A stretch of 64,000 nucleotides of DNA from Algoriphagus lutimaris. Lineage in GTDB: Bacteria > Bacteroidota > Bacteroidia > Cytophagales > Cyclobacteriaceae. The position numbers and the translations under genes were made by a program. The notes below the pieces were generated by a model. The model searched no databases. It worked only from the letters and a program-made list of their open reading frames with translations, and was not told where the DNA came from. The stretch is from the NCBI RefSeq assembly GCF_017051705.1, contig NZ_JAFIDJ010000001.1, positions 806,001 to 870,000 of the forward strand. The letters run 5' to 3'. Positions 17,365 to 26,582 of the stretch are shown here, piece after piece. The first letter of the stretch is position 1. The number at the start of each line of letters is the position of its first letter.

Positions 17365-18297
17365 ATGCAAAATCAGGATATACACTTTTTAGGAGTGGAC
17401 GTGGGAGGAACCCATTTAAAAATTGGACTTGTAGATAAAGAAGGTACAATCGTTGAATTTCAAAAAGAAGATACCACACCATTTCGTGATGATCCTGAAG
17501 GTTTTGGACCCTGTTTTATCAAAGGGATCGGAAAATATTTAGCAAAATATCCCCAGGTGAAAAAAGTTGGAGTTGGGCTACCTGGCCTAATTTCAAAAGA
17601 TAGAACCACTACCTTAGAAATACCGGCTATTCCAGGCTTGGATGGTTTTAATTTGAAGGGTGGATTGGAAGAAGCATATCCAGGATGTGAATTTTTCTTG
17701 GAAAATGATGCTGCAGCTGCCGGAATCGGGGAATTTTATTTTGGAAAGGATAACCCAAGCGCCAACTTCCTTTTTGTGACCATGGGTACTGGAATCGGAA
17801 GTGCATTGGTTTTGGATGGAGAAGTGTTTAAAGGTTCCCGAGGAAATGCCATGGAAATGGGGCATATGCTTTCTCGAGGAAATGCCAGATTGGAAACCCT
17901 GATCGGAAGAAATGGGATTCTTAAAATAATGGAGAAAATGATTGCTGCCTATCCGGAAAAAGCCAATGGGCTGGAAGGAAAAGAATTAGGTACGCACCTA
18001 TTGGTAGACTCGGCCAAAGCTGGCAATGAGGTAGCCCTCATGGTATTTGAAGAAGTTGGAACCATCTTAGGGGAAGCTATCGTTTCTACTATAAGAGTAT
18101 TGGATGTGACGGAAGTTTACTTTGGCGGAGGGATCTCTGCAGGTCTTGAATTTATGATGCCTTCATTGGATCATACAATTCGACAATACCTAACACATTA
18201 TTATATAAAAGACTTGAAGCTTAAAAAAGCTACCTTGGAGAATAATGCAGGCACCTTAGGTGCCGCAGCACTTTGTTTTATGGGTTCAGGTTTGTAA
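17365..18297 (+). CDS. ROK-family sugar kinase (glucokinase-like)
   Basis: Start set at ATG 17365 (MQNQDIHFLGVDVGGTHLKI); an upstream TTG is possible but adds an unusual extension. The phosphate-1 loop D-V-G-G-T-H-L-K-I-G, the catalytic E-N-D-A-A-A-A-G-I-G-E and the M-G-T-G-I-G-S-A phosphate-2 motif are all present. The usual ROK zinc motif CxCGxxGC is absent: after E-M-G-H-M-L-S-R-G the sequence goes straight to N-A-R-L-E-T-L-I-G-R-N-G. A zinc-free layout is seen in polyphosphate glucokinases, so the phosphate donor is uncertain. Length 310. Its 3' end overlaps the convergent lipoprotein gene by 20 bp. Confidence 0.87.
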   Translation: MQNQDIHFLGVDVGGTHLKIGLVDKEGTIVEFQKEDTTPFRDDPEGFGPCFIKGIGKYLAKYPQVKKVGVGLPGLISKDRTTTLEIPAIPGLDGFNLKGGLEEAYPGCEFFLENDAAAAGIGEFYFGKDNPSANFLFVTMGTGIGSALVLDGEVFKGSRGNAMEMGHMLSRGNARLETLIGRNGILKIMEKMIAAYPEKANGLEGKELGTHLLVDSAKAGNEVALMVFEEVGTILGEAIVSTIRVLDVTEVYFGGGISAGLEFMMPSLDHTIRQYLTHYYIKDLKLKKATLENNAGTLGAAALCFMGSGL

Positions 18298-18664
18298 TAG
18301 TTACCTCTGAAACCTTACTAATCGCATTCATCCGAAAAAGAACTCTAAGGGGTTCTTTTTCTGTTTCTGTCCCTTCGCAATCACCACTTGGTTCTAAGAA
18401 GTAGAAGAAAAAGCTTTGACTTTTGTCGACTAGTTCCACTCGGTCAGGTCTTCCAAAGGTCTTGATGATCGATTGGTTATTTTCTCCTAAGAATGAATGC
18501 TTGATTTTTTGCAATTCATCTAAATCTTGGATTCGTAAACCTTTACAGCCATATCGATCCGATTTCCAATTGTCTAAATTTATATTTCCTGCATCAAGTT
18601 TGCCGCCACAGGAGGCAATCAAGAGTGCAATGAAAGGCAATACTAATTTTATGTTTTTAAGCAT
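18278..18664 (-). CDS. Small lipoprotein of unknown function
   Basis: 128 residues with a good lipoprotein signal (MLKNIKLVLPFIALLIASC, Cys19). The mature part contains S-I-I-K-T-F-G-R-P-D-R-V-E, reminiscent of the BamE/OmlA motif in which a short helix leads into 'G.P..v', followed by strands (F-F-F-Y-F-L-E-P). A BamE-like fold is possible but not proven. It begins 3 bp after the sterol-desaturase gene on the same strand, so the two are cotranscribed. Its C-terminal coding region also contains a terminator hairpin for the opposite-strand ROK gene. Confidence 0.75.
   Translation of the reverse strand: MLKNIKLVLPFIALLIASCGGKLDAGNINLDNWKSDRYGCKGLRIQDLDELQKIKHSFLGENNQSIIKTFGRPDRVELVDKSQSFFFYFLEPSGDCEGTETEKEPLRVLFRMNAISKVSEVTITNLNP
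18334..18361 (+). terminator. Terminator of the ROK gene, embedded in antisense coding sequence
   Basis: A 12-bp stem with a TAAG loop (18334-18345/18350-18361) has its 3' arm running into TTCTTTTTC. It lies 37 bp after the ROK stop codon, inside the lipoprotein gene on the other strand, where the same bases encode part of E-K-E-P-L-R-V-L-F. Confidence 0.65.
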
Positions 18665-18667
18665 GTA

Positions 18668-19900
18668 CTATAGGGATGCAGAAGAAATTTCAGAAGTAAG
18701 CTTATGGTTTTTCCATAGCCATAGAAAGGATGCAAAAGTATAAACTCCCAGAATAGAAAGCAGTACTATTTGAGGAATATTACCTTGAAATAGATAGAAA
18801 ACTGAAAAATCAAAAGCGAGCACTCGAAGGTATTCTTGTGGAAAATACCATTTTCTTTTTTCAAAAATTCCAGAGAAACTGACGGTAGTCCAAATTATCA
18901 GTACACTTACTCCAACCTTCGCTACGAGATCAAGAGAATTTACTTGGAACAGGAAGAAACCTGTGACTAGTAATAAAAAAATGTACTGTGTGAAAATATA
19001 CCAATTCATGGTAGAGGGAACCACCGTATCGTATTTTGAGTAGTTGGAATCCACTTCTTTTGGAGCTCTATAACCTCCTAAATAAGAGGGAAGCCATCCC
19101 GGTTTATTGAATAGGTAATTTAATTTATCTCGAAGGCCTTTTATCTGTTTCAGCTCTTCCTTCATGGTGACATAATGAGCAATGTTGACCCAAAGGGGGT
19201 TCCAGCTTTTCACTGGGGTAGTGATACCATAGGTTGGTGTTTCTTCTTCTTCCTGAAATGTCCCAAACCATTTGTCGAAGATAATAAAAGTGCCTCCATG
19301 GTTTTTGTCAATGTACTTAGGATTTCTTCCATGATGAACCCGATGATGGGAAGGGGTGTTCATGAAATGTTCTAAAAAGCCCATTTTCCCAATTACCTCA
19401 GTATGAATCCAAAATTGGTACAGAAGATTCAGGCCTGATACCAAAATGAGCATCACGGGGTCAAAACCTAAAATGGCAAGTGGGAAATAAAAAAAGAAGG
19501 TCCAGAAAGTCTGAGTACTACTTTGTCTTAGCGCTACAGAAAGGTTATATTCTTCACTGGAATGATGGACTACATGTCCTCCCCAGAATAAATTAACTTC
19601 ATGGCTCATTCGGTGGGCCCAATAATAACAGAGATCATATAAGAAAAATAACAGGAAAAAGGTCCAGATGTTATTTGGGATTTGAAAAACGGCAAAATTC
19701 TCAAATATCAAGGTATAAATCCCAATTGAAATGATTTTAAAAAATACTCCAGTCACCTGCGACAAGACACCACAATTGATGTTGGTAATGGCGTCATTCA
19801 TGCGATAACCGGGGTGTTTTTGAAATCGAAGAACGATCATTTCAATTGCCATCAACAAGAAATAGATAGGGATTGCGATTACTACTGGACTGAGGTTCAT
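18668..19900 (-). CDS. Sterol desaturase / fatty-acid hydroxylase superfamily membrane enzyme
   Basis: Start set at the ATG ending at 19900 (MNLSPVVIAIPIYFLL), downstream of a matching -7 element. A TTG 33 bp upstream overlaps that element. The 410-residue integral membrane protein has several helices and the diiron His motifs Y-Y-W-A-H-R-M-S-H-E, G-G-H-V-V-H-H-S-S-E-E and T-P-S-H-H-R-V-H-H-G-R-N. Members act on lipids (C-4 sterol, alkylglycerol or carotenoid-type substrates). The substrate here cannot be assigned. It is followed by a lipoprotein gene 3 bp away. Confidence 0.87.
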   Translation of the reverse strand: MNLSPVVIAIPIYFLLMAIEMIVLRFQKHPGYRMNDAITNINCGVLSQVTGVFFKIISIGIYTLIFENFAVFQIPNNIWTFFLLFFLYDLCYYWAHRMSHEVNLFWGGHVVHHSSEEYNLSVALRQSSTQTFWTFFFYFPLAILGFDPVMLILVSGLNLLYQFWIHTEVIGKMGFLEHFMNTPSHHRVHHGRNPKYIDKNHGGTFIIFDKWFGTFQEEEETPTYGITTPVKSWNPLWVNIAHYVTMKEELKQIKGLRDKLNYLFNKPGWLPSYLGGYRAPKEVDSNYSKYDTVVPSTMNWYIFTQYIFLLLVTGFFLFQVNSLDLVAKVGVSVLIIWTTVSFSGIFEKRKWYFPQEYLRVLAFDFSVFYLFQGNIPQIVLLSILGVYTFASFLWLWKNHKLTSEISSASL

Positions 19901-19930
19901 TAATTTGGGCTTATTATTGACTGTACTTGT

Positions 19931-19938
19931 CAAATATA
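19931..19938 (-). promoter_or_regulatory. -7 element of the sterol-desaturase operon
   Basis: The minus strand reads TATATTTG, about 30 bp upstream of the chosen ATG. It supports the shorter start. Confidence 0.55.
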
Positions 19939-20015
19939 ATCATAAAACCAACTCTAAATAGTCCGAATCTGTTTGATCAAATCCTTTATATTAGCACCTT
20001 CAATTACTCAATAAT

Positions 20016-20510
20016 ATGTACTATCGGTTTGGCAAGGCCTTTTATTTCCTAAGTATCCTATTCTTCATTTTCTATCTATTGTATTTCTACTCGGCTTTAC
20101 CTGAACAACTCAGTTTAAGTAAAAGCGAAGCAGGAAATATTGCGAGAGATTTAAGTAGAGGTTCCTTCTTCTATGGCATGATTGCTGTTTTTGTAGTGAT
20201 GAATGCAATCGTCTTACTACCCCCAAAATTATTGGAAACAAAAAGTCATCGTGGTTTGGTAAGAATCTTCCCGGTTGGGGATCGGTTTAGAGATTATTAT
20301 TTAGGCTGGTTTTATTCCTTCGGAGGAATCTTGAATGTTAGTCTTGGGCTCTTGATATTTTATACCCATGCGATAAATAATCAAGATGACGCTGCTCCTG
20401 AACAATTTGATTTTATATTTTTCATCATCCCGACATTGTTTGTCATTTGGGTGATTGGATTATTTGTTATTATGGCAGGTAAATTCAAGCAAGTTCAAAA
20501 TAAATCTTGA
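20016..20510 (+). CDS. Four-helix membrane protein upstream of parE
   Basis: 164 residues with hydrophobic segments near 8-25, 48-68, 95-115 and 130-155, and a conserved-looking loop R-I-F-P-V-G-D-R-F-R-D-Y-Y-L-G-W-F-Y. I do not recognise the family. It ends 21 bp before parE, so topoisomerase IV genes are probably expressed from the same transcript. The N-terminal helix could also be read as a signal anchor. Confidence 0.7.
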   Translation: MYYRFGKAFYFLSILFFIFYLLYFYSALPEQLSLSKSEAGNIARDLSRGSFFYGMIAVFVVMNAIVLLPPKLLETKSHRGLVRIFPVGDRFRDYYLGWFYSFGGILNVSLGLLIFYTHAINNQDDAAPEQFDFIFFIIPTLFVIWVIGLFVIMAGKFKQVQNKS

Positions 20511-20531
20511 TCGGAATTTCAAATTTAAAAT

Positions 20532-22427
20532 ATGGCAGAACCAGTAAAATATACAGAAGATAGTATTAAGTCCCTGGATTGGAGAGAGCATATTCGACTC
20601 AGACCAGGGATGTACATTGGTAAATTGGGGGATGGTAGCGCACAAGATGATGGGATTTATGTATTGGTAAAAGAAGTTCTGGATAACTCCATCGATGAGC
20701 ATATGATGGGTTATGGACGGACCATCGATGTGAAGATCTCTGAGCATAAAGTAGAAGTAAGAGACTATGGACGAGGCATACCTCTGGGCAAAGTCATCGA
20801 CTGTGTTTCCAAAATTAATACCGGTGGTAAATATGATTCTGGGGCATTTCAAAAATCGGTTGGGTTGAATGGAGTAGGTACCAAAGCGGTGAATGCCTTA
20901 TCTGATTTTTTTAAAGTTCAGGCCTATAGAGATGGAGAAACAAAAGTAGCTGAGTTCGAAAAAGGGATTTTGACCAATGATGCTCCTATTTCTAAATCTT
21001 CTGACAGAAATGGTACCAAAGTAGTATTTTCTCCAGATGCCAGTATTTTCAAGAATTACCACTTCATTCCGGAATACCTGGAAAACCAAATCTGGAATTA
21101 TGCTTATTTAAATGCTGGCCTAACCATTAATTATAATGGAAAGAAGTATTTTTCGGATAAAGGGCTTTATGATTTGTTGTCCAATAAAGTAGACGAAGAG
21201 AGCATCAGGTATCCAATTATTCACCTAAAAGGGAATGATATTGAGGTAGCAATCACGCATACTTCTCAATATGGTGAGGAATATTATTCTTTTGTAAATG
21301 GACAGTATACCACTCAAGGCGGAACTCACTTGGCCGCTTTTAGAGAAGCCATTGTCAAGACAGTAAGGGAATTTTACAAAAAAGATTACGATGCTGCAGA
21401 TATCAGACAAAGTGTGGTAGCATCCATTGCTGTAAGAGTGCAGGAGCCAGTTTTCGAATCTCAGACAAAAACCAAATTAGGTTCTCAGTCTATTGGACCA
21501 GATGGGCCTACTTTGAGGACGTTTGTCAACGATTTCATTAAAACTGAACTGGATAATTATTTGCATAAAAATCCGGCGGTTGCAGACGCGCTCTTAAAGC
21601 GTATTCTTCAATCGGAACGCGAGCGAAAAGAGATTTCTGGCATAAAAAAGCTGGCCAATGAGCGGGCGAAAAAAGCAAACCTTCATAATAAAAAACTTCG
21701 TGATTGCCGGGTTCATTATGATGATGCCAAGGCTGATGAAGATCAGAAAAACAATACCATGCTATTCATCACGGAGGGGGATTCAGCTTCAGGATCCATC
21801 ACCAAATCTAGAGACGTTCAGACTCAAGCAGTTTTCTCTTTGAGAGGAAAACCTTTGAATTGTTATGGCATGACCAAAAAAGTAGTGTATGAAAATGAGG
21901 AGTTTAATCTCTTACAACATGCCTTAAATATTGAGGATGGGATCGAAAACCTAAGATATAGAAAAATAGTAATCGCTACAGATGCTGATGTGGATGGCAT
22001 GCACATTAGGTTATTGATTATGACCTACTTCTTGCAATTTTTCCCTGATTTGGTGAAAAATGGTCACTTATTCATATTGGATACGCCTTTGTTCCGAGTA
22101 AGAAATAAAAAGGAAACGATCTATTGCTATACCGATGAGGAAAGACAAAAAGCGATCCATAAGTTAGGCTCTAAGCCAGAAATTACCAGATTCAAGGGCT
22201 TGGGAGAAATTTCCCCTGAAGAATTTGGAACCTTTATTGGAGAAGATATTCGTCTGGAACCCATCATATTGAACAAGGAAACGAAAATAGCGGATTTATT
22301 AGGGTTTTACATGGGTAAAAATACCCCGAGCCGACAGACATTCATAATTGATAATCTGAAAATTGAAAAGGATTTAGCATTGGATGATCCTAAGGCTGAG
22401 GCAGTGAACGAGGAGGAAGCTGCCTAA
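20532..22427 (+). CDS. parE: DNA topoisomerase IV subunit B (GyrB/ParE type)
   Basis: ATPase subunit of the type IIA topoisomerase that decatenates chromosomes. The GHKL fold is seen in [19 protein letters not shown] and [14 protein letters not shown]. The TOPRIM metal site is in [10 protein letters not shown] and [12 protein letters not shown]. The 631-residue length, lacking the insert found in many GyrB proteins, and the adjacent parC support ParE rather than GyrB. Confidence 0.92.
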   Translation: MAEPVKYTEDSIKSLDWREHIRLRPGMYIGKLGDGSAQDDGIYVLVKEVLDNSIDEHMMGYGRTIDVKISEHKVEVRDYGRGIPLGKVIDCVSKINTGGKYDSGAFQKSVGLNGVGTKAVNALSDFFKVQAYRDGETKVAEFEKGILTNDAPISKSSDRNGTKVVFSPDASIFKNYHFIPEYLENQIWNYAYLNAGLTINYNGKKYFSDKGLYDLLSNKVDEESIRYPIIHLKGNDIEVAITHTSQYGEEYYSFVNGQYTTQGGTHLAAFREAIVKTVREFYKKDYDAADIRQSVVASIAVRVQEPVFESQTKTKLGSQSIGPDGPTLRTFVNDFIKTELDNYLHKNPAVADALLKRILQSERERKEISGIKKLANERAKKANLHNKKLRDCRVHYDDAKADEDQKNNTMLFITEGDSASGSITKSRDVQTQAVFSLRGKPLNCYGMTKKVVYENEEFNLLQHALNIEDGIENLRYRKIVIATDADVDGMHIRLLIMTYFLQFFPDLVKNGHLFILDTPLFRVRNKKETIYCYTDEERQKAIHKLGSKPEITRFKGLGEISPEEFGTFIGEDIRLEPIILNKETKIADLLGFYMGKNTPSRQTFIIDNLKIEKDLALDDPKAEAVNEEEAA

Positions 22428-22534
22428 ACCTAATTCGGAGTTTTAAAAAATATTAAACGTATTTTCTGAAAAGAGAAAAGTGAATTTCAGATCAATTTTG
22501 AGTTTGAGATTCTACTAATAACCGGAATTATTTC

Positions 22535-25141
22535 ATGAGTGAAGAAAACAATTTGCCAAATGACGGAAGCCTGCACGATTCTGTTCCAGTTACTGGGATG
22601 TATAAGGAATGGTTTCTGGATTATGCTTCTTATGTAATTCTTGAGCGTGCAGTGCCTGCGATTGAAGATGGTTTAAAACCTGTTCAACGTAGAATCCTTC
22701 ATGCCATGAAGGAAATGGATGATGGGAGATTTAATAAAGTTGCCAATATCATTGGTCAATCCATGCAATATCACCCTCACGGGGATGCTTCCATTGGAGA
22801 TGCAATTGTCAACATTGGGCAAAAAGATCTTTTGATTGAAACTCAGGGTAATTGGGGAGATGTAAGGACTGGAGACCGAGCTGCGGCAGCACGATACATT
22901 GAAGCCAGACTGTCCAAATTTGCATTGGATGTGGTCTTTAATCCTCAGACGACAGAATGGCAATTGTCTTACGATGGAAGAAAAAGAGAACCGGTCACAC
23001 TTCCTGTCAAATTTCCTCTATTATTGGCTCAAGGAGTGGAAGGTATTGCTGTAGGTTTATCCACTAAAATCCTACCTCACAACTTTTGTGAATTGATCGA
23101 AGGATCCATTGATTTATTGAAAGGGAATCCAACCAATGTCTTACCGGATTTTATTACGGGTGGCTTAGCGGACTTTTCTGAATACAATGGGGGAGAAAGA
23201 GGAGGTAAGGTAAAAGTTAGAGCAAGAATTGAAGAGGAAGATAGTAAGACTATATTAATCAAGGAAATACCTTATGGAACCACTACGGATTCCCTGATTG
23301 ATTCTATCCTTAAAGCCAACGATAAGGGGAAAATAAAAATTAAAAAGGTAGTAGATAATACTGCCAAAGATGTAGAGATAGCCATTCAACTGGCATCTGG
23401 AGTTTCTCCGGATGTGACCATTGATGCGTTGTATGCATTTACAGACTGTCAGGTTTCCATTTCACCAAATGCTTGTGTGATTATTGATGAGAAGCCTGTC
23501 TTCTTAAATGTGAATGAAATTCTTGCTTATAATACCAAGCAAACAAAAGCACTTTTAAAGAGAGAGTTAGAAATTAGAAAGGCAGAGTTGATGGAGAAGG
23601 TGTTGTTCTCTTCTTTGGAGAAAATCTTCATCGAAAATCGAATTTACCGTGATATTGAGGAATGTACCACTTGGGAAGGGGTGCTTGAAGCGATTGATCA
23701 AGGATTGGAACCCTATAAACCTGATTTTTATAGGGAAATTGTCCAGGAGGATTTGATCAAATTGACCGAAATCAGGATTAAACGAATTTCAAAATTCGAT
23801 GCTTTCAAAGCAGATGAATTGATGAGAAAGCTTCAAGAAGAACTGAAAGAGGTAAACTATAATCTCCGACATTTGACTGATTATGCGATCAAATATTACC
23901 AAAACCTTTTGGCTAAATATGGAAAAGGTAGAGAGCGTAAAACAGAGATCAGAGCTTTTGATACCATTGAAGCTTCTGTGGTAGCAGCAAACAATGCTAA
24001 ACTCTATGTGAATAGAGCAGATGGATTTGTTGGTTCTGCCTTGAAGAAAGATGAATTTGTATGTGACTGTTCCGACCTAGATGACATCATTGTCATTAGA
24101 AAGGATGGGAAATGCATGGTTTCCAAAATCCAGGAAAAGAATTTCATGGGTAAGGATATCCTTTACGTAGGAGTCTTCCGAAAAGGAGATGAAAGGATGG
24201 TTTATAACCTCATCTATTTGGACGGAGGATCTGGAAGGGCGATGGTCAAAAGGTTTCAAGTGCTAGCTGTGACCAGAGATAAGGAATATGACCTAACCAA
24301 AGGGACAAAGGGCTCTAAAGTCTTGTATTTGACTGCTAATTCAAACGGAGAAGCAGAAATCGTTACTGTTTACTTGACCCAGGGTGCCAAAGCAAGGGTT
24401 AAAGTATTTGATTTTGATTTTGCTACTATCGAAATCAAAGGAAGAGGTGCAGGAGGAAATATTTTGACCAAATACCCTGTGAGAAAGATCCAATTGAAAA
24501 TGGAAGGAGTTTCTACTTTGGGAGGTTTGGACATTTATTATGATCCTATTGTAGGCAGATTAAATACTGATCAAAGAGGTAACCTTATCGGTAATTTCCT
24601 GGGAGATGATAAGGTCCTAGTTTGCTACAGATCCGGAGAGTATGAATTGACTTCTTTTGAACTCACCAACCGTTACGAACCTTCCAATGTATTATTGATT
24701 GAGAAATTTGACCCTGAGGCAATCATTTCAGCCATTTATTACGATGGAAGCTCTAAAACCTATTTCGTAAAAAGATTCCAGATTGAGACGACTACCATCA
24801 ATAAAAAATTCAACTTCATCACGGATCACAAACAATCATACCTGAAGGTGGTTTCTACCGAAAAACAACCACAGGCTACCGTAACGTTGGTAAAAGGTAA
24901 AGAAGAGGAGGTGAAGGATTATGACTTGGATATGCTGATCGATGTGAAGGGCTGGAAAGCGATCGGAAATAAATTGAGCTCCCATCAAGTTAAAGAAATT
25001 AAACTGATTGAAACCAAAAAATCTTCTTCCAAAAATACTTCCACTGATGACTCTGATTCAGAGGATGATGAAATCGAAGTAGGACAGACAATTGATCTTT
25101 CAGTGAAGAAAGATGATGAGGAACAATTGGGTCTTTTTTAA
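22535..25141 (+). CDS. parC: DNA topoisomerase IV subunit A (GyrA/ParC type)
   Basis: Breakage-reunion subunit. The catalytic Tyr is in R-A-A-A-A-R-Y-I-E-A-R-L (about residue 121). The winged-helix region has Q-Y-H-P-H-G-D-A-S-I-G-D-A, so Ala occupies the position of E. coli ParC Ser80/GyrA Ser83 (quinolone contact), while Asp holds the acidic position four residues later. The C-terminal beta-pinwheel (about 500-800) lacks a clear GyrA box, fitting ParC, and ends in an acidic Ser-rich tail. It lies 107 bp after parE. Confidence 0.92.
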   Translation: MSEENNLPNDGSLHDSVPVTGMYKEWFLDYASYVILERAVPAIEDGLKPVQRRILHAMKEMDDGRFNKVANIIGQSMQYHPHGDASIGDAIVNIGQKDLLIETQGNWGDVRTGDRAAAARYIEARLSKFALDVVFNPQTTEWQLSYDGRKREPVTLPVKFPLLLAQGVEGIAVGLSTKILPHNFCELIEGSIDLLKGNPTNVLPDFITGGLADFSEYNGGERGGKVKVRARIEEEDSKTILIKEIPYGTTTDSLIDSILKANDKGKIKIKKVVDNTAKDVEIAIQLASGVSPDVTIDALYAFTDCQVSISPNACVIIDEKPVFLNVNEILAYNTKQTKALLKRELEIRKAELMEKVLFSSLEKIFIENRIYRDIEECTTWEGVLEAIDQGLEPYKPDFYREIVQEDLIKLTEIRIKRISKFDAFKADELMRKLQEELKEVNYNLRHLTDYAIKYYQNLLAKYGKGRERKTEIRAFDTIEASVVAANNAKLYVNRADGFVGSALKKDEFVCDCSDLDDIIVIRKDGKCMVSKIQEKNFMGKDILYVGVFRKGDERMVYNLIYLDGGSGRAMVKRFQVLAVTRDKEYDLTKGTKGSKVLYLTANSNGEAEIVTVYLTQGAKARVKVFDFDFATIEIKGRGAGGNILTKYPVRKIQLKMEGVSTLGGLDIYYDPIVGRLNTDQRGNLIGNFLGDDKVLVCYRSGEYELTSFELTNRYEPSNVLLIEKFDPEAIISAIYYDGSSKTYFVKRFQIETTTINKKFNFITDHKQSYLKVVSTEKQPQATVTLVKGKEEEVKDYDLDMLIDVKGWKAIGNKLSSHQVKEIKLIETKKSSSKNTSTDDSDSEDDEIEVGQTIDLSVKKDDEEQLGLF

Positions 25142-25152
25142 GGCTACTATTC

Positions 25153-25854
25153 ATGGATTTTAATCCTCAGGAAAATATTGACCAAGGTTTAATTGATTAT
25201 TTAGGACAGTACATTACCGATCACAAGAAGAAAGTGATGGAGGATGTGCTGTCTAAACGAACCCGCTTTTTCACAGTAGTATTAGAGGATATTTTTAAAC
25301 CGCATAATGCGAGTGCTGTCCTAAGGACTTGTGACTGCTTTGGAATTCAAGATGTTCATGTCATTGAGAAAACAAAAGAATACAAGATAAACCCATTTGT
25401 TACTCGTGGTGCCTCCCAATGGGTGGACCTCAAAAAATATTATAATCCAGACGGATCTGGAGTGAAAGACTGTTTTTCGCATCTTCGGAAAAATGGATAT
25501 AAGATTTATGCTACAAGCCCCGAAGCTAATTCCAATACCATAGAGGAAATCAATCCTAATGAAAAATTAGCCTTGGTGTTTGGTAATGAACATGAAGGGG
25601 TAAGTGAAGAAGTGATCAAAAATGCTGATGCGTTGGTGCATATTCCTATGTTGGGATTCACTGAAAGCTTTAATATTTCAGTCGCAGCTTCCATTTTTTT
25701 ACACCATTTGATTCAACAGGCTGACCATAAGAATCTAGCTGATTTTTATTTAAATGATAAAGAGCAACAAGAGCTTCGATTGCAATGGTATAAGTCTGTT
25801 GTGAAGAATTCTGATATTCATGAAAGAGTGTTTCTGGATTCTTTAAAAAGATAA
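25153..25854 (+). CDS. trmH: TrmH/SpoU-family tRNA 2'-O-methyltransferase
   Basis: Knotted SPOUT methyltransferase. Motif 1 is near N-A-S-A-V-L-R-T-C-D (catalytic Arg). Motif 2 is A-L-V-F-G-N-E-H-E-G-V-S-E-E. Motif 3 is H-I-P-M-L-G-F-T-E-S-F-N-I-S-V-A-A-S-I. The short N- and C-terminal helical extensions and 233 residues resemble TrmH, which methylates G18 of tRNAs, more than the larger RlmB. It is 11 bp after parC and probably cotranscribed. Confidence 0.87.
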   Translation: MDFNPQENIDQGLIDYLGQYITDHKKKVMEDVLSKRTRFFTVVLEDIFKPHNASAVLRTCDCFGIQDVHVIEKTKEYKINPFVTRGASQWVDLKKYYNPDGSGVKDCFSHLRKNGYKIYATSPEANSNTIEEINPNEKLALVFGNEHEGVSEEVIKNADALVHIPMLGFTESFNISVAASIFLHHLIQQADHKNLADFYLNDKEQQELRLQWYKSVVKNSDIHERVFLDSLKR

Positions 25855-25860
25855 CTTCCC

Positions 25861-26469
25861 TTAGTTGTTAGAGAAAAAGGATTTTACCTTTTCTCCAAGA
25901 GGTTCTTGTTGTCCCTGTTTTTTAGCTTTTTTTCTTCTTCGTTGTTTTCGTTTTTGTTCTTTGCTTTTGGTCAACACAGTTCTTGCTGAAAAGCCAATTT
26001 GTCCTCTATAAAATTCTTCTCTTCCTGCTAGATTAAAATTGGGCTTATAGTCTATAGATAAAACTGTTTTGGCTATTGTGAATTCTATACCACCAATTCC
26101 TTCAATCCCCATGGTTTTATTTCCATACGTTTGAACAATCTCTTTTTCAATTTCATTCTTTTTGAAGCTTTCTTCATTCCCAAAGGAAACACCTGCACCC
26201 AAGTAATAATTGAATCGCTTTGAGATAATCGGTCGGTGTTTCTCCAGTAATAAGCTTAAGCTGGAATTTCGGGCAAAATCAGTTTGCAGTATGGCTTCTA
26301 GGCTTGTTCTATCCATTACGCGTTGTTGGAAAGAAATACCCAACTGCCTGCTGATCTGATTATTTCCTAATCGAATTCCAACGGCATTTCCATAGCGTTG
26401 GGCATACAGATTGGAAGTTAAGAGTAGGACTAATACAATGAAGGAATACTTAAAAAGCTTTTTGTTCAT
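25861..26469 (-). CDS. Secreted or outer-membrane-associated protein, possible small beta-barrel
   Basis: Start at the ATG ending at 26469, so that a signal peptide (MNKKLFKYSFIVLVLLLTSNLYA|Q) begins the protein; an upstream start adds nine residues. The body (about 25-170) has alternating strands with G-x-R-L-G, Y-Y-L-G-A-G-V-S-F-G and I-G-F-S-A-R-T-V-L, as in small outer-membrane barrels. It ends in a very basic Lys/Arg/Gln tail (about 170-190), which is unusual after a barrel and could contact peptidoglycan or nucleic acid. Convergent with trmH, 6 bp apart. Confidence 0.65.
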   Translation of the reverse strand: MNKKLFKYSFIVLVLLLTSNLYAQRYGNAVGIRLGNNQISRQLGISFQQRVMDRTSLEAILQTDFARNSSLSLLLEKHRPIISKRFNYYLGAGVSFGNEESFKKNEIEKEIVQTYGNKTMGIEGIGGIEFTIAKTVLSIDYKPNFNLAGREEFYRGQIGFSARTVLTKSKEQKRKQRRRKKAKKQGQQEPLGEKVKSFFSNN

Positions 26470-26542
26470 AAAGGGCCTTGTTAGTAGGAAGGCCACTTGT
26501 CCAATAACTATTCCAATTCTTATTAAACGTTAAAAAATGGAA

Positions 26543-26577
26543 AAAGAAAAAAGCCTTCCATTTAATTGGAAGGCTTT
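26543..26577 (-). terminator. Terminator of the cyclophilin gene
   Basis: An 11-bp stem (AAAGCCTTCCA and its complement, 26550-26560/26567-26577) is followed on the minus strand by a T-rich run. It is 6 bp past the stop of the gene ending at 26583. Confidence 0.85.
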
Positions 26578-26582
26578 GATTT

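Noticed and set aside
20532-25141. Possibility that the topoisomerase pair is gyrase
   Set aside because: The A subunit lacks a clear GyrA box and the B subunit lacks the longer GyrB insert; adjacency and length favour ParE/ParC.
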